This document shows, one piece after another, positions 1-8,580 of a DNA stretch of 64,000 nt. How positions within the stretch are numbered: position 1 is the first letter of the stretch; each line of letters opens with the position of its first letter. This DNA comes from Ignavibacteria bacterium (GTDB lineage: Bacteria > Bacteroidota > Ignavibacteria > Ignavibacteriales > Ignavibacteriaceae): contig JAUYAB010000107.1 of the NCBI GenBank assembly GCA_030693705.1, positions 17,041 to 81,040 on the forward strand. The letters are read 5' to 3'. The notes beneath the pieces were generated by a model that saw only the letters and a program-made list of their open reading frames with translations, made no database searches and was not told where the DNA came from. A program made the position numbers and the translations under genes.

Positions 1-729
1 TGGTAAATCTTTTCCAATTGTCTGTTTAATTACACGTGGACCGGCAAATCCAATTAACGCTTTAGGTTCAGCAATATTCACATCACCTAACATGGCGTAA
101 CTTGCTGTAATTCCACCGGTTGTGGGGTCTGTTAAAATGGAAATATACGGAATTCCTAAGTCTGCAAGTTTCGCCAACCGAGCACTTGTTTTTGCCATTT
201 GCATAAGACTTAAGACTCCTTCCATCATTCTTGCGCCACCACTGGAAGAAATCAAAACTAAAGGAATTTTCGACTTTATCGACTTGTCAATAAGTCTGGC
301 TATTTTTTCTCCAACTACTGACCCCATGCTCCCGCCAATGAACTTAAAATCCATGCATCCAAAAGAGATTTCTTTTCCGTTTATTGTTCCTGTTCCAGTG
401 CGGATTGCATCGTAAAGTTCGGTCTTTTTGATAGCATCGTTAACCCGTAGCGAATACTTTTTTGTATCGGAGAATTCAAGCGGATCGGCGGAACGCATCT
501 TTTTATTGATTTCTTTGAATGACCCTTCGTCGAGAATTACTTTGATATATTCTTCACTCCCGATTCGAAAATGGTAAGAACATTTAACACACGTCCACAA
601 ATTGCTTTCAAGTTGTTTTTTATGAATGATCTCGTCACATTCCGGACATTTCATCCACATCCCATCAGGCAAATCCATTTTTTGTGTGTCATCGGAGAAA
701 TTCTTCTTAGATCTTTTAAACCACGACAT
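1..729 (-). CDS. accD: Acetyl-CoA carboxylase carboxyltransferase subunit beta (3'-truncated by window edge)
   Basis: This is the beta subunit of the carboxyltransferase half of acetyl-CoA carboxylase, which makes malonyl-CoA for fatty acid synthesis in the cytoplasm. Translating the minus strand from ATG 729-727 gives MSWFKRSKKN and then a four-cysteine zinc ribbon (CPEC near residue 28, CVKC about 18 residues later), the hallmark of AccD. The crotonase-like carboxyltransferase core follows, with the motifs SSSGGARMMEG and DPTTGG. The last part of the protein lies beyond position 1. The start is four bases after the stop of the DUF1573 gene, so it probably belongs to the porX-tsaE-tsaB operon. 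The identification is firm. Only the C-terminus is missing. Confidence 0.95.
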   Translation of the reverse strand, partial: MSWFKRSKKNFSDDTQKMDLPDGMWMKCPECDEIIHKKQLESNLWTCVKCSYHFRIGSEEYIKVILDEGSFKEINKKMRSADPLEFSDTKKYSLRVNDAIKKTELYDAIRTGTGTINGKEISFGCMDFKFIGGSMGSVVGEKIARLIDKSIKSKIPLVLISSSGGARMMEGVLSLMQMAKTSARLAKLADLGIPYISILTDPTTGGITASYAMLGDVNIAEPKALIGFAGPRVIKQTIGKDLP

Positions 730-733
730 AGTT

Positions 734-1474
734 TTATTCTTTCCCTTTTTCAATGAATGAGACAATCGTAAGAGTTTTTTGCGGTTCTGACGAATCATTT
801 GAACTTAGAGTAATCGTCTTTGTCACAACTCCTTCTCTATTTGATGAATCGAATTCTACTTTTAACGCTCCTTCTTCATTCGGCTTTAGAGATTTTCCAT
901 TTATTACCGCAGCAGTACATCCGCAGGAAGTTCTAACATGATTAATTTCCAAAACCGAGGAACCAACGTTCTTATATTTAAAAGTATATTCAACAACACT
1001 TCCCTCTTTTATTTTCCCAAAATCATGTATCGTTGTTTCAAATTGAATTCTAGGTCCTTCAACCTTAACCGTTTCCGGCTTCGTTGCTTTGGATAAAACT
1101 TTCCCGGTAATTTCCAACTTTATATTAGGGTTTGCAGCATCATTTGAAGCAAGTGAGATCACTTTGTTTTGGAGTCCTGCTTTCCCTTCGGTATTAAATT
1201 CAACATTTATTGAGGTGCTTTCTCCAGGTTGAATTTCATCTTTTTGTGATGCCGCCGCGGTACATCCGCAGCTTGTCATGATGTTGGTAATTCTGAGAAC
1301 CTGGTCTCCAACGTTTTTAACTTGAAATGCAAACTTTACAATCACTCCTTCAGTTACTTCGCCAAAATTATATTGAGAAATACTTGCTTGAATTCGTGAA
1401 CCCGAGTATTGCGCAGATAAAAAACCAAAAGGAAGAAATAATAACGCTACTAAAAAAATCTTTTTCATTTTCAA
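734..1474 (-). CDS. Exported protein with two DUF1573 repeats
   Basis: The protein has a signal peptide (MKMKKIFLVALLFLPFGFLSAQ) and two similar domains of about 100 residues. Each has the DUF1573 pattern: a DFGxIxEG/NFGEVTEG start, a KNVG strand, and a TSCGCTAA motif near residues 68 and 182. DUF1573 is an Ig/MSP-like beta-sandwich common in Bacteroidota; its function is not established. The TTG at 1474 overlaps the tsaB stop by four bases and sits about five bases after AAGGA. An ATG two codons later (1468) is the alternative start. The protein is likely periplasmic or surface exposed. Its place in an operon with tsaB and accD suggests co-transcription but gives no functional clue. Confidence 0.85.
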   Translation of the reverse strand: MKMKKIFLVALLFLPFGFLSAQYSGSRIQASISQYNFGEVTEGVIVKFAFQVKNVGDQVLRITNIMTSCGCTAAASQKDEIQPGESTSINVEFNTEGKAGLQNKVISLASNDAANPNIKLEITGKVLSKATKPETVKVEGPRIQFETTIHDFGKIKEGSVVEYTFKYKNVGSSVLEINHVRTSCGCTAAVINGKSLKPNEEGALKVEFDSSNREGVVTKTITLSSNDSSEPQKTLTIVSFIEKGKE

Positions 1475-2109
1475 TTCGATCCTTTCACTAAAAAATCCTT
1501 TATGTATAAAGGTTCTAATAAATCAATATTTGTAGGTTCGGAACTGCTGAACTGCCGAGCCCATAATGCAATAGATTTTGCAGATGGAAAACACAATAGA
1601 CCATTTCCAGCATTACCAAAAATCACCTCATTTTGGAAATTACTTTCTAACTCAAAGCGCGAAACGATTCCCAATTCCCGCACAAATTTATAGATATTTC
1701 CATTATTAAGAAAACCTGCAAAATATATTTCTTCTTTATTCACCTTATTAGCAATAAAAAAGTTTTCCGCTATTTTTGTGTAGTTTAATGCCTCAAGAGC
1801 GATTGCCTCGAATGTTGGAACCGGAATAATTGGTAGTGACGAACCAAGCGCCATTCCTTTGGCAGCCGCTAATCCAATCCTTAACCCTGTGAACGACCCT
1901 GGACCTATCGATACAGCGATCGAGCTTAAATCATTTAAAGAAATTTCTGCAGTCGAAAGGATGTTCTCAACAAGTGAGAAAATCTTTTTTGAATGACTGA
2001 GTTTTATCCGGGAACTTGTTTCCACACACTTTTCGGAATTCCAATAAACGCAGACGCTACATTGTTCTCCACTTGTTTCAATCGCCAATATAGGTTTTTC
2101 TTTCATCAT
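1471..2109 (-). CDS. tsaB: tRNA threonylcarbamoyladenosine biosynthesis protein TsaB
   Basis: TsaB is the inactive ASKHA-fold partner that dimerises with TsaD and recruits TsaE during t6A37 modification of ANN-decoding tRNAs. The N-terminus carries the family pattern ILAIETSG, and residues 67-80 contain SIGPGSFTGLRIGL, diagnostic of TsaB. At 212 residues it is slightly short but within range. The stop codon of tsaE overlaps its start (ATGA), indicating translational coupling with tsaE. Two adjacent ATG codons (2109 and 2106) are possible starts. Having tsaE and tsaB together makes a compact t6A module; tsaD is not in the window. Confidence 0.93.
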   Translation of the reverse strand: MMKEKPILAIETSGEQCSVCVYWNSEKCVETSSRIKLSHSKKIFSLVENILSTAEISLNDLSSIAVSIGPGSFTGLRIGLAAAKGMALGSSLPIIPVPTFEAIALEALNYTKIAENFFIANKVNKEEIYFAGFLNNGNIYKFVRELGIVSRFELESNFQNEVIFGNAGNGLLCFPSAKSIALWARQFSSSEPTNIDLLEPLYIKDFLVKGSN

Positions 2110-2531
2110 AACTTTTCAATTCTAAAGGTTCGGGAAAAATCATCCTTAATAACAATGGTAATTTCATAGCGATTCTTTGGAAGAACAGCCGGATAAAGAT
2201 CAGCCCATTCGATTATTGTGATTGCTTCTTCATCATTAAGATAATCATAAATTCCAATGTCGAGCAATTCTTGCTGAGATCGCACCCGGTAAAAATCAAA
2301 ATGGAAAAACTTTTCTTTACCAACATAAACATTTAGGAGCGCAAATGTGGGACTGTTTGCATCGTCAATCATGAATTCTTTGCAAAGTACTTTAGTAAAA
2401 AATGTTTTCCCGGAACCTAAATTACCAACGAGAGAAATACAATCTCCTTTTTGCAGCAGCGATGAAAATTCCTTCGCAAGATTCGCTGTTTCTTCTTCAG
2501 AAAAAATATTTTGAACGAATGGGAAAACCAT
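2106..2531 (-). CDS. tsaE: tRNA threonylcarbamoyladenosine biosynthesis ATPase TsaE
   Basis: TsaE is the small P-loop ATPase of the t6A complex. A Walker A motif, GNLGSGKT, spans residues 36-43, followed by the family signatures SPTFALLNVY and FHFDFYR. IIEWADLYP near residue 110 matches the conserved EW motif of TsaE. Its length of 141 residues is typical. Its ATG overlaps the porX stop by one base (TAATG) and its stop overlaps tsaB by four, so porX, tsaE and tsaB are translated in series. From memory, a PorX-family gene next to tsaE recurs in Bacteroidota. Whether this reflects function or only inherited order cannot be read from sequence. Confidence 0.95.
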   Translation of the reverse strand: MVFPFVQNIFSEEETANLAKEFSSLLQKGDCISLVGNLGSGKTFFTKVLCKEFMIDDANSPTFALLNVYVGKEKFFHFDFYRVRSQQELLDIGIYDYLNDEEAITIIEWADLYPAVLPKNRYEITIVIKDDFSRTFRIEKL

Positions 2532-4099
2532 TACTTTGTTTCGAGCGTAATTATCGGAAGGATCATTTCTTCCAAAGAAACACCGCCATGTTGGAAGGTG
2601 TCTTTGTAATGACTTAAATATTTATGATAATCTGTCGGATAAACGAAATAGTAATCTTCTTTTGCGATGATATAACTAATCGAAACACCTCTCCGGGGTA
2701 ATTTATATTCAAGCGGGTCTCTCACAAAGATTGCATGTTTATCATCGACTTTTAAATTGCGCCCGAATTTAAACCGGAGATTAGTCGAAGTTTCTCTGTC
2801 ACCCAAAACTTTAGCGCCACGGAGTGAACGAATGCTTCCGTGATCTGTTGTTATAACAATTTTTGCGTTCTTCATTTTGGAGATTGATTGGAACGTTGAT
2901 AAAAGAGAAGAATGCGTGAACCAACTATCTGTTAAAGAACGATACGCCGCTTCGTCAGGAGCGATCTCTTTCAGTAAGTCTGAATCAGATCTTCCGTGAG
3001 CAACCATATCTAAAAAATTAACTACAACTGCCGTGAAATGACTGTTTTGATATGATAAAATATTTTGCTCAAAATTTCTTCCAACCTCCGGATCAATAAT
3101 CTTCAGGTATTTTAAGTCGGTTTGTAGTTTTATTCTATTCCTGTTTATTTGTAATTGCAGCAATTCTTTTTCGTATTTGTTCATGCTGCGTTCATCATCA
3201 TCATTTCCTGTCCAGAGATCGGGATAATTTTTTTCAATTTCAGACGGATAAAGCCCGGCAAAGAGTGCATTTCTAGCGTATGAAGTTGCGGTGGGAAGAA
3301 TGGAGTAATAATATTCCTTCGAGATTTTAAAATAGTCCCGCAGATGCTTTTCCATTATCATCCATTGATCAAATCTCAAACAATCAAGAACGAAAAAGAA
3401 GATCGGTCCCTTTGCTTCGCTTACAAGTGGGAAGACATAATCCTTCACAATCTCAACAGTTAATTTAGGACGATCTTCTTTGGAAGAAGAATTAATCCAT
3501 GATTTATAATGCCGTTCAACATATTTGGAGAATTCTTTATTTGCTTCCTTTTTTTGATCGTTGAGCGATTGCATCAAATTGTTTTCTTTGTGTGCAGCGA
3601 GTTCTAAATCCCAATAGACCAACTTCAAGTACAACTCAATCCAATCATCATAAGAGAGCCGATCTTGCAGAAGCATTGATATTTGATTAAAATCTTGCAA
3701 GTAATCTTTTGTCGCCGTTTCGGTAGAAATCCTCTTCCCTTCCAATATTTTTTTACACACGAGAAGAACCTGGCTTGGATTGACAGGCTTTGTCAAATAA
3801 TCTTTTATCTTTCCGCCGATCGCTTCATCCATAAGCGATTCCGCTTCACTTTTTGTTACCATCACAACCGGAATGTGAGGATGCGATTCTTTTATCTTAC
3901 TGAGAAGCTGCAAGCCTCCCATGCCGGGCATCATTTCATCAAGAAAAATAAGATCAATTTCTCTTTCTTTTAAAGTTACTAATGCGTCTTCTCCATTCGT
4001 GTTGGTAAAAACATCATATCCTTTTTCAGTTAAGAAAATAATATGCGATCTAAGAAGATCGATTTCATCATCCACCCACAATATTTTTTTCTGAGCCAT
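2531..4099 (-). CDS. porX: PorX-type response regulator with PglZ/alkaline-phosphatase-like domain
   Basis: Residues 1-120 form a receiver domain with the acidic pair D10/D11, the phospho-acceptor Asp54 in LIFLDEMMPG, a switch threonine in VMVTKSE and the lysine of LTKPV. A PglZ-like alkaline-phosphatase-superfamily domain follows, with FFFVLDCLRFDQW near residue 240, a VVVNFLDMVAHG segment, and ITTDHGS near 420 as likely metal ligands. This architecture defines PorX, which works with the histidine kinase PorY to control the type IX secretion system. The window holds three T9SS-type cargo proteins, consistent with that role. No porY gene is visible. The upstream region contains TATTTTTG, a fair -7 element, but no clear -33. 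Confidence 0.92.
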   Translation of the reverse strand: MAQKKILWVDDEIDLLRSHIIFLTEKGYDVFTNTNGEDALVTLKEREIDLIFLDEMMPGMGGLQLLSKIKESHPHIPVVMVTKSEAESLMDEAIGGKIKDYLTKPVNPSQVLLVCKKILEGKRISTETATKDYLQDFNQISMLLQDRLSYDDWIELYLKLVYWDLELAAHKENNLMQSLNDQKKEANKEFSKYVERHYKSWINSSSKEDRPKLTVEIVKDYVFPLVSEAKGPIFFFVLDCLRFDQWMIMEKHLRDYFKISKEYYYSILPTATSYARNALFAGLYPSEIEKNYPDLWTGNDDDERSMNKYEKELLQLQINRNRIKLQTDLKYLKIIDPEVGRNFEQNILSYQNSHFTAVVVNFLDMVAHGRSDSDLLKEIAPDEAAYRSLTDSWFTHSSLLSTFQSISKMKNAKIVITTDHGSIRSLRGAKVLGDRETSTNLRFKFGRNLKVDDKHAIFVRDPLEYKLPRRGVSISYIIAKEDYYFVYPTDYHKYLSHYKDTFQHGGVSLEEMILPIITLETK

Positions 4100-4188
4100 A
4101 ATTACCTTAAAAAATTTTCAACAATTTACTTTTGCCAAAAATAGTAATAATATTTTTAACTGATAGAGCATAAATTTTTACTTACTGC

Positions 4189-4452
4189 TCAATTTCCCGG
4201 AAGGAGAGCAGTAATCAATTTCTGTTGGAACTTGTGGTGAAACCATTTTCGGACTAACATAAGGGATTCCGAGATTTGATCCGCGTAAAATGAACAGTAT
4301 ACCATCGACTCACTCAATATTTCGTAAACGATTTTATACCCTTCGCAGCAGAAAATCTTTTCATCGATGTGGATGGCGTCTGAAGGAGAAGTTTCACCAC
4401 AATGGAAGCAAGCGAGATTTGTATCTTGTGAAATAGGTGTAGATGCAGTCAT
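4189..4452 (-). CDS. Degenerate stand-alone metal-binding domain of a CcoI/FixI-type P-type ATPase
   Basis: From ATG 4452 the product is 87 residues. The stretch ACFHCGE, then IHIDEKIFCCEGYKIVYEILSES, matches the N-terminal metal-binding region that precedes the transporter part of CcoI/FixI copper P-type ATPases. The usual pattern there is CxHCG followed by FCCxGC. Here the last cysteine of the second motif is tyrosine, and similarity ends abruptly after ILSES; a one-base shift restores a little more likeness. No transporter domain follows. I read it as a decayed remnant or free-standing domain. The frame is open further upstream (to 4548), but that part crosses an inverted repeat and is unlikely to be coding. 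Confidence 0.45.
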   Translation of the reverse strand: MTASTPISQDTNLACFHCGETSPSDAIHIDEKIFCCEGYKIVYEILSESMVYCSFYADQISESLMLVRKWFHHKFQQKLITALLPGN

Positions 4453-4509
4453 ATTTTTTAGAATAATTAAATTAGAGGTTAAATTCGGCTGGTGTGGAGT
4501 ACAAAAAAA

Positions 4510-4561
4510 AGAATGAAACCCAGGGCTTATCTCCCCGTTAAGTCCCAAGTTTCATTTCTTA
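4510..4561. repeat. Imperfect inverted repeat, about 22-bp arms
   Basis: The left arm AAGAATGAAACCCAGGGCTT and right arm AAGTCCCAAGTTTCATTTCTT pair with two small indels and a three-base mismatch around a TATCTCCCCGTT centre. It lies between the barrel gene and the degenerate ATPase fragment, with short A and T runs at its edges. It could act as a transcription terminator or be one copy of a dispersed palindromic element. I see no second copy in this window. Confidence 0.5.
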
Positions 4562-4687
4562 ATTTTCAAAAACACTTATGTTTAACACATTTTGTGCCAG
4601 TCAAAAGAATATTTTTTTGATTAAAAATGATTGAGGAAATAATTGCTTTACAATAAATAACAAAACAATTCTTGATTTCGAGAAAGA

Positions 4688-6052
4688 TTAGAAGGATTTA
4701 CGCAGACTTAAAGAGATCCATCTTCCGCCGTCGGTTTTGCTTGGATTGGGTTGCGCAAGAATAATGCCCGGAGTTTCACCGGCAGGCGGCAGTTCTTTTT
4801 TTATAACTTTTATAGGAATAAACTGCCCGCACTCAATTAAAAGAGCGTAGGAGTTCAATCTATAAGAAGCGGCGATGGCAAGTTTACCAATAACCGCCTT
4901 TCGTACCGGAAGAATATTTCGAGTAAAATCCTTCACTCCAAAAACTAAATAAGATGGCTGCCAATTATCTAAAGTTAACTCCGGTAGTATTTGATAAACT
5001 GAAACTCCGGGTTCAACCGAAAAATTTGAGAATACAAGTTTCTTTTTTGTTTTGAAAGTGAAAAAGTAAACGTGTCCCGCTAACCGGTAATTGATTCTGT
5101 TTGCAACCAGCGATGTTAGCACAGAGGTAAATGGCCACGATTGGATATTCCCCACCAACGAACCTTTTACGAAATCATACGCAATGGAAAATTCAGGCAG
5201 CCAATAATATTCTTTCACCTCAAAACTTTTTATCGCTACCCCATTATAAAGTGCATCTGTAAATGAAGTACTACCGAATGAATTTTGTGAGAAGATAAAA
5301 TCAAAAAAACTTTCCCCTTCACCATGACTATAATTAATTTCAAAAGGAACAGTTGTAGAAGAATTTGCTGCCGTAAAGTTTGCAAGTGAGCCATGTGTTT
5401 GGTCTTCAACAGCAAAGACGGGATTCTCATTTTTGTTCTTCAAGCTTAAATATTTTTCATATTGAAAAGCGATGTGTGTCTTGTCTTCCGGACGAAAGCC
5501 AATTGAATAAAATATCTTCGAAAGCCAACTCATATTATTTATATCAATCCTTGAGTCCTCATATCTTAAATCAAGTAACAGGGGAAAAGAGTAAGCATAA
5601 TAACCAATCCGGAATTTCTCAAACCAGTGAGAACTATTTCTAAACCCGAAACTTCCGCCATAATCAATAGTGGAAACGCTTTTAATCTGATTCAGCCGTA
5701 CAAACTGTTCTGTAAAAAAAGGTGAAAAAGAAAATTCATTATCAACGGTTAGCCGATTTATTTGCTGGCCGGTTTTAAATTGTACTTTACTGATAGAGTT
5801 ATCGGTAAGTGCAATATTCTTTTCGGTTTCAAGAGAAAAGAAAAGTTTATCTTCATCGATAGAAGTTTCAAATTGCATTTTGCTTTTTTGAAATGAGATT
5901 GCGCTGTTAGAGGTGGAATTTTTTGTTCTTATTAAATCAAAATAGGAAGTAGAAAATGAAAAAGTGGAAAGTGAATCATCTTTAAAATAAAACGGCTGTG
6001 CAAAAACAATTTGCACAGCCAAAAATGAAAGAACAATAACAGATTTTATCAC
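4688..6052 (-). CDS. Predicted outer-membrane beta-barrel protein, function unknown
   Basis: The 454-residue protein has a signal peptide (MIKSVIVLSFLAVQIVFAQ). Alternating-hydrophobicity strands rich in Tyr, Phe and Ser follow, ending RWISLSLRKSF. A terminal Phe on a final beta-strand is the usual barrel-assembly signal. I do not recognise a named family. Its start overlaps the stop of the upstream lipoprotein gene by four bases (ATGA), so the two are probably made in equal amounts and may work together. About 235 bases without a gene follow before the ATPase fragment; I see no strong terminator right after the stop. Confidence 0.75.
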   Translation of the reverse strand: MIKSVIVLSFLAVQIVFAQPFYFKDDSLSTFSFSTSYFDLIRTKNSTSNSAISFQKSKMQFETSIDEDKLFFSLETEKNIALTDNSISKVQFKTGQQINRLTVDNEFSFSPFFTEQFVRLNQIKSVSTIDYGGSFGFRNSSHWFEKFRIGYYAYSFPLLLDLRYEDSRIDINNMSWLSKIFYSIGFRPEDKTHIAFQYEKYLSLKNKNENPVFAVEDQTHGSLANFTAANSSTTVPFEINYSHGEGESFFDFIFSQNSFGSTSFTDALYNGVAIKSFEVKEYYWLPEFSIAYDFVKGSLVGNIQSWPFTSVLTSLVANRINYRLAGHVYFFTFKTKKKLVFSNFSVEPGVSVYQILPELTLDNWQPSYLVFGVKDFTRNILPVRKAVIGKLAIAASYRLNSYALLIECGQFIPIKVIKKELPPAGETPGIILAQPNPSKTDGGRWISLSLRKSF

Positions 6053-7908
6053 TGTTTCGTAATGGTAACAATATTTGAGTATTTAATATCCTTAAAAACC
6101 AAAGGCTCCCAATTATCTCCATAACCCATATTATAATCTTCAGGATTATTTGAATTCCGTAGTTGGTATCGATAGGTTATTCCATTCGTAACGTTACTAT
6201 CCCAAAACATATTTTGGTAATTAACAGTTTGGTAATCGGTTGGTGTTGAAGTTGCACCGGTTCCTTTCATAACCCAGTATAATTCGTAAATATTCCATTC
6301 CAATCTTATCTGGCTAAATTCAGAATAAGCATTAATACTATCAGGTTCACTGGTAGCTCTGAAGCTATGATCCATTTCAGATTTCGCCTTGATCATCAAT
6401 TGAGCGGAAGGTCTTGCGGTAAGTTCCTTGTCATTTTGAGATGATCCACCATTAATCCATACTTTATAAGGGACATTATTCTGATCCGTAATGACAAATT
6501 TTGCCATTCCCCATTCATCTGTTGTTTTGCTATAGGTTTTTGTATCAGTAACAATTTTAACCGTATACGAAAAATTCGGAATAGAATAATTCCACCAAGT
6601 ATTAAAGTAAATTCTAAAGCCAAATTCTTTATCAATCTGCATCAGTTTTTTCATATTATCATTTGTCATACCGGGGAACATTCCGCCAAATGTTGGATCG
6701 GGGAAATTAAATTCTGCATAATTGTTTGCGTTAAATTTAAATTGAATATCTTCCGTTCCGCTTGCGGTTACTGTGTATGCCGGTAAAAATGAAGCTTTAG
6801 GATTAGCAACTGGATTATCAAAGAAATTACCCAAGAAAACTTGAATGTCCATCGGAGTTTCGTCCGTGCCAACATTATCTAAATGCACGGTAATAGCCGA
6901 AGACATTGACGTTTTCATCTTGTTCAAATATTTTTTTGCGGTATCCAGATCTGATTGTCGTAAACCGTCATTTCCTAATTTAATTACAGCATCAGTTTTG
7001 TGACCCGAAATTGATTCAAGCTTTGTTATACCAAGAAGCAATTTATCAATCATACTATTGATGGAAGCTTTTGCATTTTGAGAATGAGTTGTTCCATCAC
7101 TAGCAAGATAGAAGAAAGAAGTGCTGTTCTGTTGGAGAGCAGCAACGAGTGAAGCTTGTTTGTAATCTGCTAACTCAAATTTATAGACAAGCATTCCTTC
7201 TAACATAGACTTAACTCCCTGAAGTAATGCATCGCTCATCAAAATCTCTGTGGGATAAAGATAGACGTCCGAAAGTTTCGAATCTCCTTGCATCTTTCCA
7301 CTTACTCTGAATTTAAACGTGTCTGAACTTTCGACAAAACCGAGTTGCTCAATTGCATAATTAATCCGCGGCAGAAAAGCATCGCGAACAATTCTCTGCA
7401 TGTCACTAATTAACGGAGGATCAACTTTTGCAACGGTATAAATCTTTAAAAGATTTTTCGCCATCTCATTAACGGGAACTACCATTTGTGAAGTTGATGA
7501 AAGCAACCCGGCATTTTTTAACGGTGATGTTTTTGAAAATACATTCGAATTTGAGTTTCCAAAACTTTCCCACTGTTTAACCATCCGGTTGACCGCAGTA
7601 TCTGAATAAACGCATAATATCTCAGTAAGAGCAGCTCCAAGGTGAGCATCCTTGTTATCAGGATTAAGTTCAATTGCTGATTTATAAAGGTCATTTGCAG
7701 TCTTGAAGTTTAGAGCATCAAAATCAGAAGCATGATTGAAATTACCGTTAGCCAACTGGGTAAAAACAATTTCCAATGATTCATACGCTTGTTGGGATTT
7801 AAGGCTTGATGCTGCTGGGTCGGTTGTTGGGCCTGTTGGAGTATCTTCTGTCGTTTTACATCCGACAAAAAAGAGTAACAGGTAAATAATGTACGAGAGC
7901 TTTTTCAT
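6049..7908 (-). CDS. Large predicted lipoprotein, function unknown
   Basis: The N-terminus is a lipoprotein signal (LLLFFVGC, Cys17) followed by a Thr/Pro-rich linker. Residues 35-100 look like a TPR-type helical pair (AYESLEIVF; LYKSAIELNPDNKDAHLGAAL), and residues 100-350 are mainly helical. The C-terminal 250 residues look beta-rich, with many aromatic residues. AAAGGAAAGATC before the ATG gives a clear ribosome-binding site. It is coupled to the downstream barrel gene by a four-base overlap, so the pair may form a lipoprotein/outer-membrane-barrel unit. I do not recognise the family, and there is no T9SS sorting domain. Confidence 0.75.
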   Translation of the reverse strand: MKKLSYIIYLLLFFVGCKTTEDTPTGPTTDPAASSLKSQQAYESLEIVFTQLANGNFNHASDFDALNFKTANDLYKSAIELNPDNKDAHLGAALTEILCVYSDTAVNRMVKQWESFGNSNSNVFSKTSPLKNAGLLSSTSQMVVPVNEMAKNLLKIYTVAKVDPPLISDMQRIVRDAFLPRINYAIEQLGFVESSDTFKFRVSGKMQGDSKLSDVYLYPTEILMSDALLQGVKSMLEGMLVYKFELADYKQASLVAALQQNSTSFFYLASDGTTHSQNAKASINSMIDKLLLGITKLESISGHKTDAVIKLGNDGLRQSDLDTAKKYLNKMKTSMSSAITVHLDNVGTDETPMDIQVFLGNFFDNPVANPKASFLPAYTVTASGTEDIQFKFNANNYAEFNFPDPTFGGMFPGMTNDNMKKLMQIDKEFGFRIYFNTWWNYSIPNFSYTVKIVTDTKTYSKTTDEWGMAKFVITDQNNVPYKVWINGGSSQNDKELTARPSAQLMIKAKSEMDHSFRATSEPDSINAYSEFSQIRLEWNIYELYWVMKGTGATSTPTDYQTVNYQNMFWDSNVTNGITYRYQLRNSNNPEDYNMGYGDNWEPLVFKDIKYSNIVTITKQ

Positions 7909-8040
7909 GATCTTTCCTTTCGAAAAATATTTTTCAGAAATAACAAAACTTCTTATTAAAACTTAGGAAAGGTTTAATCAATTAGCAATGCTTATTAACA
8001 CACCCTTCACGCATTCTTTTCCCGATAGCAATCTCAGATA

Positions 8041-8580
8041 TTAAAAAAAATTCTGATGCAATGATGATTCATAACCCTCATCAATCAGTAAATTTCCTTT
8101 ATCGGAAGCAGAGACGGCAAGAAAATCACATCGTTCATTCTCTCTGTTTCCATCGTGTCCTTTTACCCAGCAAAATTCAATTTCATGTTTTTGCAAAAGT
8201 TGGTCGAGCAGAATCCAGAGATCGGGATTTTTTACTTTTTCTTTTTTACTGCGTGTCCAATTTTTTGCCTTCCATGAAACAAGCCAACCTTTTTGAATTG
8301 GTTCGATAACGTACTTAGAATCGGAATAAATTTTTACTTTACACTTTTCTTTTAAAGCGCTTAACCCAACAATAACGGCTAACAATTCCATTCTATTGTT
8401 CGTAGTTTTTCTATAACCGGCGGAGAGTTCCTTCCGTTGTCCCTTAAATAATAAAACCACTCCGTAACCGCCCGGACCGGGATTATTTTTTGCCGAACCA
8501 TCAGTATAAATAGTAATTTCTTTCAATAAAGTTTCTTCCGCTTTAATATTTTGTTGAAGAAAGGTTTGCAATTTCCGCAT
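8041..8580 (-). CDS. rnhA: Ribonuclease HI
   Basis: RNase HI cleaves the RNA strand of RNA/DNA hybrids. The catalytic DEDD residues are all visible: Asp in IYTDGSAKNNPGPGG, Glu in NNRMELLAV, Asp in IYSDSKYV and the last Asp in ENERCDFLA. The WVKGHDG loop before it carries the conserved His. The longest frame starts at ATG 8580 and overlaps pyrF by 38 bases. A TTG at 8526, eight bases after AGCGGAAGA and just past the pyrF stop, would put the start a few residues before IYTDG as in most family members and may be the true one. It ends the long pyrG-to-rnhA gene run. Confidence 0.93.
   Translation of the reverse strand: MRKLQTFLQQNIKAEETLLKEITIYTDGSAKNNPGPGGYGVVLLFKGQRKELSAGYRKTTNNRMELLAVIVGLSALKEKCKVKIYSDSKYVIEPIQKGWLVSWKAKNWTRSKKEKVKNPDLWILLDQLLQKHEIEFCWVKGHDGNRENERCDFLAVSASDKGNLLIDEGYESSLHQNFF

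Noticed and set aside
122..415. Open frame on the plus strand at the window start
   Set aside because: It is the reverse of accD, whose zinc ribbon and carboxyltransferase motifs are clear on the minus strand.
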